The translations under genes and the position numbers were made by a program. The notes beneath the pieces are model-generated. The model worked only from the letters and a program-made list of their open reading frames with translations, was not told the DNA's origin and ran no database searches. From assembly GCA_918807975.1 (NCBI GenBank), contig OU964919.1, forward strand, positions 17,006,001 to 17,070,000: a stretch of 64,000 nucleotides of DNA. The letters run 5' to 3'. This DNA is from Aplidium turbinatum (taxonomy: Eukaryota > Chordata > Ascidiacea > Aplousobranchia > Polyclinidae). Below are positions 56,593 through 64,000 of the stretch, one piece after another; position 1 is the first letter of the stretch; each line of letters starts with the position of its first letter.

Positions 56593-57264
56593 CAAGGGCG
56601 TTGACAGGGGAGTCTAGGTGGTACTTTTGGACCCAGGCCCAGAATATTTTGGTGGCACGGATGTAAAAGATTCCCCGCGACTTCAAACATTATCAAGATC
56701 TTAATATAATCAGATCTAAAGGAATTGCCATCAGAGGTTAAAACAGCCACTTCAGCCGTCAGATGGTAAAGTACCGGCCCCCTTCTGGGTATAGTGATTT
56801 CTCTAACCACGAAACGTTTTTTTAAAAACAAGAAATATTTTTCTTCACTCACTTTTTAATTTTGAATATATACAGTATATATATTGGTGGTAATCACTTC
56901 TAGCTACATGCGTGACATGCGTCTACTTTACAAAGAATCAATTTCAGCTAAAAAATCCAACAACTTTAAACATAACGACAAAGATCTTGATTACGAGCAA
57001 GGATTTTGCGGCTTACGGAGGAATCCCTAATGCGTAATTGCGCAGTAGGGGAAATTCGTGGATACATTAAATCTTTGAGAATATAATAATATCTATATAA
57101 ATAATATTCCTCTTATTTTTCTACTTTGAACGGCATGTGTCATCCTCATTTTAACAACACATCAATAAAAATTTGTACATAACCTTTACATTCATAACAT
57201 TGTCCATGAAGGAGGCCCGAAAATAAATTGGTACCGGGCCTGAGAAGTCCTGTCAACGGCACTG
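56593..57264. mobile_element. MITE, 0.67 kb, ends with GTTGACAGG
   Basis: Left end caagggcgttgacaggggag, right end gtcctgtcaacggcactg; inward ggtacttttggacccaggcc and ggtaccgggcctgaga continue the inverted repeat. Flanks gcaaagcc and gcaaaacc, an 8-bp duplication with one change. Confidence 0.75.
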
Positions 57265-57678
57265 GCAAAACCGGTCTTATTCTGTTGGTATACGTAGTTT
57301 GAATACCTTTATTGTATTGAGGTAAGCAAACCAGAATCTTGCCAGTAGACAGGCCCGTAGCCAGACATTTTCAAGGGGGGGTTGCCAAATCCAAAAATAT
57401 GGACCTTTTGATAACACTTTCTTCTTTGCGTGTTTCCAAGCAAGTAATCAAAACATAGGAAGTGGCAGTACAAAATATATAGAGTCTAGAAGCTAAAGAT
57501 GCATAATTGTATTATGCTTTTGCAGTTTGCTACGTTAAAAGATTTGATTACCTCATACAGTAGTTATTTATTAACTTTCTTTATGCAACTAGTATCTTGT
57601 ATATTAACTTAAGTGTATTACAATCATCTATTGTAGCATATATTTATTTCAAATTATAGTCTATGTGGCTAGACACAG

Positions 57679-57885
57679 TAGCGTTGCCAGGAAGCTCCAG
57701 GAGGCACTTTTGAATCCGGCCTGGGGTGATTTTAGACACTCGTAGCCTTTCCAAGGGGCCAGGGAAATTGAATAAACCACCTCAAATTGTTTAGATGCGT
57801 GTTGCTTAGTAGTGTCTTGATTTGGATCCCGAGGATCTCATTGGTACCGGGTGAGATTATCCTCTGGCAAAAGATCTTGATATTT
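57679..57885. mobile_element. Short relative of the 56593 MITE
   Basis: Left end cagtagcgttgccaggaagc followed by ggcacttttgaatccggcct; right side ttggtaccgggtgagattat and cctctggcaa. The same word order as in 56593-57264 in a 200-bp version. A separate G-rich end (gtagccagacattttcaagg) at 57358 is the start of another, undefined MITE. Confidence 0.5.
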
Positions 57886-59271
57886 CAATGTTGATAATGT
57901 AGCGACACAGTTAATAGTAACCTGCCCACGTACAGCGACATCCCGAGTAAGATAGTGTTGGGTATGACTTGAGAACAATGAAACTAAGTTTAGGAAAGCA
58001 CTGAGCTAAGTCATAACATATTCATCATATTCACATTCACCAGGAAAAACATGCCATGAAACGTCATTGCAAATACACCCGAAAGCATATCTTGTTACAG
58101 TGGAAACGCTCGACGCCGAAAAACAAAGACGGTTGAGGCGCACCCAATCTTTTTAGATGGAGACAAGCCGATGGGACGAGTGTCGGCAAAATTAGTCTAC
58201 TTTTCTTTCAAAGCTATATTATATCCTACTATTCTCAGCAAATTGGTACCTGTACAAATTAAATTTAATGTCACTACTTCTTGATTGAAGTTTGTCACAA
58301 TCGATAAAAACAAAAAGACACTCTGGTTTCACAATAAGTTTGCCATATTTTTTTTCTGTTGTTTTCACAGTAGATAACACAAAGATCCCCCTTTGGATGA
58401 AGTCTTTCTAATTTTTTTCATCTAAAGTAGGCCTACTTATTAGCCTCCTATCTTGTTTCGTTTTCAAATACGTCGTTGAGGTTTGCATTTTATCATTTAT
58501 AGCCTAGGGGCCACATGTTACCATTACCAGCGACTCGCAACTTAACAGTCAAGTATGGCTTCCATCTACTGTAAACTTGGCAGTTTCTCCTTACGCTTGT
58601 TCTGTAGTTTTGATTAGTTTTGTTATGAGTATCGTAGTGGGTATTTTATGACTAATTTATGGCTAAACAACGCATTTTAGCCGTTTAGCGATTTTCTTCA
58701 ACAACAGAAATCGTCGAAACTTTTTGTTTAAACCTAACTAAAATCTAATGATTTTTACCTTCAGTTTCGGTACAATACAATCTTATATTTTAAAGTATTT
58801 TAAAGTTTATCGTTTTACCGTAAACTCAGTTACCTTCAAAGGCTATTTATCGGAGAACACTGTGTAACAAAAAAAAAAATTGGTTTCTAGGTTCTAACCA
58901 ACATTTCCTACTGGCTAATATGACTAGATAGATTGGAAAATCACATTTTTTCTATTTAAACTTTGTTGTTATATTTAAGAGAATGAAGTGCTAAATTACG
59001 TATTTTCCGTGAACATGTTGTAAGATGTGATTTGAAATTTAGCTTTTGTCAGCCGAAATTTTTAAGAAGCTATTTTAAGAGAATTTATAAACAACATTTT
59101 TTTTAGTTTTGATTGTTCAAATTATGAAAACTATATCACAACTAAGCTTGAATACCACGGAAAGTGCTGTGATACTGCACAAAAGATCACAAATAGTGCC
59201 ACATTCTGCTCAGTTGCCTGTATCTACCCCCCTTCCAGAATAAAGAAAGACCTCTGAAGATGAGTCTAGCA
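57886..59271. other. No recognised feature
   Basis: AT-rich sequence. No coding similarity, TIR pair or tandem repeat that I can support. Confidence 0.5.
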
Positions 59272-59600
59272 CAGGGCTGACGAATATTTTTGTGGTCGCG
59301 GGCCATTTTGTCAATTACACATGAGTTATCGGGCCGCACAACTTTTTAATCATAACCTAGGCTACTATGAAATCTTTTAGAATCGACTCAAGATATTATT
59401 CATGAAAAGTAACAAACGGCAGATGAAAGTAATAAAACCTGGCATATCACAAGTCAGAAAATTCAGTTCATCAAGCAATGATCAATGATCAAGCACGTCC
59501 GAAGTGAGTAAGTAAATCTTATTTTCTGACTTGACAGTAGCTGAAATGTGCTTGCTGAGTTGTCGCATGCCGAGTGGTCTGACGATTCTTTACAACGGCA
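59272..59600. mobile_element. hAT-type left end without a partner
   Basis: cagggctgacgaatattttt followed by gtggtcgcgggccattttg is the usual start of a hAT MITE, like the one at 13388. The matching right end was not found in the next kilobase, so the limit given is arbitrary. Confidence 0.35.
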
Positions 59601-59614
59601 AACAATATTATGCA

Positions 59615-60540
59615 GGGGTAAGCAGCAGCGCGCTACTTTTGTAGCGTTGCTACTTTTTTGGTAAAAGTAGCGATGCTACATTTTTGTTGGAGTTGTGGCT
59701 GCAGTAGTAGCGCTCTTTCTTTGATGTAGCGGTAGCGGAGAAGCGCTACATTTCTTTCAGTCACACTCCCGCTATCCGCTACTTTCCAATTTAAAAAGTA
59801 AAAAAATGACTCCTTTTTGGAGATTAATCATGGAAGCAATGCTTGAAAAAAATGTGAACAGAAATCACTCGACTATTGACGGAAACATCAAGCCACGTTG
59901 ATACGCACAAGAGTGACACCAACGCCAGTCACGACTAAGAGAATGAATTTATTGGTGTGTTGGTGCCATCGCATGAAACGTAGATATGGAAAATCGTCGG
60001 TATGGAAAAAAGTCAATTATGGAAACCTTTTTGTTTATTTGAATCTTTATCCTCGGACTGACAAAGCCTTGTTAGGTTATTGCTGGTAGTTTTGCATACT
60101 TGTTCAAGTTTTGAAACAATCACGCAGGCCTGGTCACCGAGATTGACAGAGTGAAGTTTCCAATTGTTGAAGTGTTGTTGGGGGAATTATTCCATCCATT
60201 AGGTACCGCTAGATGAAGAGCAGTCCTCGTAACGCGTTGCTTAGCGCACACCCCGAGAGTCGCACCAACACTTCTTGATCTTGAAGCTTCTTCGTTCACG
60301 AAGTCACGCTCTAACCAACTGAGCTATCAGAGCAGATAGAATCAAGTCTTTGAGCTTTCCCAGTTCCGATTTATAACGTCGCGTTATTAAATGTAACACC
60401 CCCATTCCTTCCAGTGCAGCGGTGGAGAGATTTTTCTTCGTTGGAAAAGACGTTCTGAAGCCAAATCTTGCAGGACTCCGCTATTTGCATTTTAAATTGC
60501 TCGTGTTTTTGAAAGATTTGTGACAATAAATTTCACCTAC
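59615..60540 (+). pseudogene. hAT remnant interrupted by a SINE
   Basis: The left part (59617-59800) has repeated gctacttttgtagcg words typical of a MITE end. After the SINE, 60370-60525 encodes LNVTPPSSAAVERFFFVGKD, then VLKPNLAGLRYLHFKLLVFL: the hAT dimerisation domain PSSaAvERlFS.gg..l.p.R..L...nfe.L.fLK with losses. So the SINE landed in or next to transposase sequence. No full frame survives. From 60540 to 60940 nothing is recognised. Confidence 0.6.
60036..60337 (-). mobile_element. tRNA-derived SINE, copy B
   Basis: Minus-strand head contains TAGCTCAGTTGG (A box) and a B box with one change (ggtgcgactctc). Body words cttgatcttgaagcttcttc, ttattccatccattag and gaatctttatcctcggactg match copy A. 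Length about 300 bp. It interrupts the hAT remnant. Confidence 0.85.
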
Positions 60541-60941
60541 TACGCAGTCAAAGAGGGCATTTATCAATATATTGCCACTCGTAAAGACGTACGTGAACTT
60601 CAAAGAACTTAGGCAATTTAGAGAAACTATCTTCCATGACTTTAACGTGTATGAATGCGTTATTTATATGATGCTTATGCTCGCTGTTTACAAATTCAAT
60701 AGATACAGTCTGGCTGGAACCGTGTGTATTTGTCAAATACATATTGTCACGTTGAGTTACGCCAATATCGCTTACAGCAAATTTGCTTGTGATACCTGTG
60801 ACTGAGCTGAGCATCTTATTCATTCTTTCACATTTATTCAGTATCTTCATATGACAGCTTTGTTTTTGTATAACTTTATGTGTATGGTGTGTTAGTAATG
60901 TCGTGTAAGCATAGTACGTCTTAAATATCTTTAGACATCAG

Positions 60942-61613
60942 CAGTGGCGTAGCCAGAAAAAAATGGGGGGAGGGGCAAATATTTGATGAAGTTAAAAGAA
61001 TGACAAAGTGTTTGATTTAAGACATCGCCACCTGATGTGCAGTGGCGCATCCTGGTGGGTTAAGCAAGGGAAGCAATAAAGCTGGCGGGGGGTTAGAGCG
61101 TGCCGAAGGCACGCGTGTTCTAGGGGGGTCCGGGGCATGCTCCCCGGAAATATTTTGCAAAATTACACTCAAATAATGGATTATAGCGCTTTCTGGAAAC
61201 ACTTTCAGGGTAATATTTGTATGAAATTTATAGGCAGATAAACAGCTATTAACTTATTAAAGGTAGCTGTTACACACGAACGGGCAAAAACTGCGGCTAA
61301 AATTAGAGAACACAAAAAACTCAGCTACACAAAAACCCAACAGAGTAAGCGGTTCTGAACTTGCTTCCACAGATTAGTTAAAAGAATCGTAAATCGCGTA
61401 AAATTTGCGCGATTTACGATTTGCAAAATTTATTGGTGTCTTTCTGTGTGTCTAAAACAAGTCCTGTGGGGTGTTAATAGCCAGATGTCTTGGAAAACGA
61501 TATAAATTTATACAAATTATATTATATTTTCAACAAAGGGTTCAAATTCGGAATCCAAACTTTGAAAATTTGGGGGGCCATGGCCCCTTTTGCCCCCCCT
61601 GGCTACGCCTATG
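60942..61613. mobile_element. hAT-like MITE with TGGCGTAGCCAG ends
   Basis: Starts cagtggcgtagccag and ends ctggctacgcctatg. Both flanks read gacatcag (60934-60941, 61614-61621), a perfect 8-bp duplication. G-rich blocks near both ends; at 61041 cagtggcgcatcctggtggg looks like the start of another element nested within. No transposase. Confidence 0.9.
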
Positions 61614-61621
61614 GACATCAG

Positions 61622-62199
61622 TGTGGGACTGCAGGTTCATCTATATGACAATGTATGTTTAATTGTTCATTTATACAACAATATTATATGCGGCATTGCA
61701 ATTATGTTTATTGTGTGTTAGGTATGGTCATTGTTGATAAATTTCGTTTAGGTAAAAATAATAGTCTGGACAGTAGGCTATCGCACCCAAAAAAAAAATA
61801 GGGAGCTGCTAATTCAGAAATGTCGGCCGCGTGATTTGCGACAATAGTGACAATAGGCCAATGCCCATTACCCATCCCTTTTGATTAATATTTAAAGGCC
61901 ATCACGGCCCACAAACCACCGGTTGCCGATACATCAGGATTCATTCTCTCAATCAGATTAGAAGTGGGCCTATAGTGAACCTCATGCTACTAGCACCATC
62001 AGCATCCTCATCCCTACGTCCACTTTCGCAATCTTCTATAGATCTCAATCTTTCGTCATGTATGACAAAATAGAATTAGCTTTCGTTAGCGAACACAAAT
62101 ATGTGCGAAAACAATAACTAGCACGAAAACAGTTTGAAACAAAACACTAATTTTGTAAACAGTAAATTTAATGTGGACGTTTTTCCTACTTACAAAACA
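61622..62199. other. No recognised feature
   Basis: AT-rich sequence without identifiable element or gene. Confidence 0.45.
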
Positions 62200-62590
62200 T
62201 TCAAAGTACAGTACCTACCAATAGGAAAAAGAAACCCAAAAACTAGTGCGCCGACTTTAGGGCACGAGAAACTAATTATTACAGTACCTAACACAGGCAA
62301 CAAGAAATAAAGAAAACTAATTTGCCGACCCACCGCAAAGAATTGAAAACTAATATTGTCTAACGAAAGCAATAAGACACAAGAACAAATATTGCCGACC
62401 CACAGCAAGCAATTTAAAACTAATATGCCGACCCACAGCAAACAATCGAAAACTATTATTGCCTACCAAAGGCAATAAGAACTGATATGCCGACCACGGC
62501 GATAAATTAATGTTGCCTGGAAACGACAGGCAATAAGAAACAAGAACGAACATTGCCAACCCACGGCAAGAAAATGAAAAACTATTATGA
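62200..62590. repeat. Degenerate array of small stem-loops
   Basis: Repeated words ttgccgacccac-ggcaa and ttgcctacc-aaaggcaa, separated by agaacaaat and aaaactaatat. Each word is a small hairpin with a TTGCC/GGCAA stem of about 5 bp. Pairs recur with a period of very roughly 65 bp. Divergence between units is high, so the array is old. It lies 0.6 kb upstream of the MULE-type transposase. Confidence 0.75.
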
Positions 62591-62995
62591 TATTATCCTA
62601 TATCACTAGGATCGACCGCAAAGGCAATCCGACTGTTGTCGAATATAGATGGAAATGGTTTATTGAATTGAAGCGAAATTACAATGATACTTGACGTTTT
62701 TGTCAACAACTTCTCAGACCACAGTTCCGAGTGACCAGAACAGGAACAATGGCAAGAAAAGTCGTTTTCTGAAATAACATAAAAGCACAAATCACGCATT
62801 TGCCTAAAACTGCAAGGCAATATTTATTAATGTGAGTTTTTACATTGCTACATCCCCCGTGAATATGCGTCGATATTAGCGCTTTATGAAGCAGATAGTG
62901 TGCACTGTGAACAACATTAAATCAGCAATTAAATTCACATAATTAAAATGTCCATACCAATTTTTACCAAGTAACCAAGGAATTTCCGTGCGCAG

Positions 62996-63125
62996 ACATT
63001 TTGCCGAAAGACATTTTGCCAAAACCCATTTTGCCGAATGGACATTATGCCGAAGGACATTTTGCCGAATGGACTAATTGCCGAAAGGACTGATTGCCGA
63101 AAGGACTAATTGCCGAATGGACAAT
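62996..63125. repeat. Minisatellite of ~15-bp units (ttttgccgaa.ggac)
   Basis: About eight units of ttttgccgaaaggac or attgccgaatggac in a row. Such gccgaa arrays are often found next to the ends of Mutator-like elements in animals; here the transposase remnant starts 70 bp further on. Confidence 0.85.
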
Positions 63126-63192
63126 ATGCAAGCAGTGGCTTTGAAATAGTAATTACTTTGCTCCTAATGGCTATCAGCTCTACACCATCCAC

Positions 63193-63968
63193 ATGATCCC
63201 AGCCGGCACAAGAACAATACCGGTTGTGTACTGTCTCGCAAAGAACAAGAACAGAACTACGTACGACCGTATTTTTACTTACTTGAAAGATCGTCGAAAT
63301 GACCTGGCTCCTGTTTCGGTGATTGTGGATTTTGAAATGGCCGTAATCCAATCACTAAAGGCCGCTTTCCCGGCTGCTGAAGTTACGGGTTATCTGTTTC
63401 TCTTCGGCCAATGCCTGTGGAGGAAGGTACAGGAACTTTGTCTTCAGCAGTGGTACAGAGAATCCCCAGACAACGCGCTTCTCATCAAAATGTTCCAATC
63501 GTTGGCATTCATTCCAACTGACCGTGTAACGGAGGCGTTCGACGAGCTACTGGCATCGCTTGACGACGACATTGATGACGTACTTCATGACTTTGTTGTA
63601 TATTTTGAAACTATACCTGGATTTGTATCTTGCAGCGTGGTCGTCGACGTCGTCCTGCCTTCGTTCCATCGCTTTCGAGTATGCACGATCGAGTTGTTGA
63701 CGATCTTCCTCGTACTAACAATTCCATCGAAGGATGGCACCATGATTTCGACCAACGAGTCTCCATCACACACCCCACGATACGTCGACTGACAATAAAG
63801 TTGATAAAGGAACAATCGCACAACGAACTAATCCTGGAGCAGTTATCAGCTGGCGTTCAATTAGCGCCACCAAACAAGAAATATGAGGTTGTGAACGATA
63901 GACTAAAACACATTGTGGAGAATATCGATACATATAACACTTCTGTACTTACAAAACATTCAAAGTAG
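63193..63968 (+). pseudogene. Mutator-like transposase remnant (FLYWCH-associated type)
   Basis: Frame 63193-63640 has PVVYCLAKNKNRTTYDRIF, VSVIVDFEMAVIQSLKAAFP, a region where GC.FHF-type residues read GYLFLFGQCLWRKVQ, and SLAFIPTDRVTEAFDEL. A frameshift near 63640 leads to the frame 63630-63965 with LPRTNNSIEGWHHDFDQRVS and ITHPTIRRL. These blocks (DFE, then RTNN..EGWH) are the order of MULE transposases that accompany FLYWCH proteins in invertebrates. Start and FLYWCH finger are missing, and one frameshift is visible, so inactive. A 22-bp copy of its end (63946-63967) also lies at 62187-62208. Confidence 0.8.
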
Positions 63969-64000
63969 TTCGTATTTTCAACTAAAGTCCCAGACGCCTT

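Noticed and set aside
62996-63125. CRISPR-like or coding repeat at the gccgaa minisatellite
   Set aside because: Units of about 15 bp without spacers and next to a Mutator-like transposase fit an element end array.

Overview
The window is animal nuclear DNA: AT-rich, with one spliced conserved eukaryotic gene, one intronless kelch-like gene, and a very dense layer of transposable elements (TEs) in between. HBS1L has ten coding exons with GT-AG borders and introns of a few hundred bases to several kilobases. BTB-kelch genes, tRNA-derived SINEs, APE-type LINEs, hAT and Mutator-like transposons and a BEL/Pao relic all fit a metazoan. Low GC, many TE families and the recurrent word taggcctac suggest an invertebrate, perhaps a tunicate, but the sequence alone does not fix the species.

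Layout. 1-2.7 kb: an unrecognised 209-codon ORF and a short direct repeat. 3.1-16.5 kb, minus strand: HBS1L, whose exon lengths sum to an open 726-residue protein with all GTPase motifs. Its introns hold a 3.9-kb fold-back transposon with a second transposon nested in it, an 1-kb hAT-like element, several MITEs and an old LTR scrap. 18.5-20.2 kb, minus: an intact 575-codon BTB-BACK-kelch gene. 21.2-27.4 kb: a hAT remnant, then a LINE whose reverse transcriptase is split by three nested DNA elements, an hAT MITE with a perfect 8-bp target duplication, and a four-unit 205-bp tandem repeat.

27.6-35.8 kb: a complete 8.16-kb Mutator-like element with perfect 47-bp terminal inverted repeats and a perfect 9-bp target duplication. 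It carries a decayed multi-exon SWIM-domain transposase and several younger insertions. 36.8-37.4 kb: a two-exon reading frame with a THAP-like start and a P-transposase-like end. 39.0-45.1 kb: a transposon with 8-bp target duplication whose middle is occupied by a full APE-RT LINE with an open frame of about 1011 codons. 46-47.7 kb: MITEs and a hAT transposase tail. 48.1-54.6 kb: a rearranged BEL/Pao relic with a two-level MITE nest in its gag region. 54.8-56.5 kb: a hAT with a Penelope-like fold-back bearing hammerhead-ribozyme-like cores. 56.6-61.6 kb: MITEs, a hAT remnant split by a SINE. 62.2 kb to the end: an array of small stem-loops, a 15-bp minisatellite and a Mutator-like transposase remnant.

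Only HBS1L and the kelch gene look like ordinary host genes; they do not obviously work together. The most interesting points are: a transposon that landed 12 bp from the splice acceptor of the HBS1L P-loop exon and displaced its pyrimidine tract; two elements with TAGGGTG ends and about 8-bp duplications that carry different parts of what looks like one little-described transposase family; the complete Mutator-like element; and paired hammerhead-like motifs in a Penelope-like palindrome.
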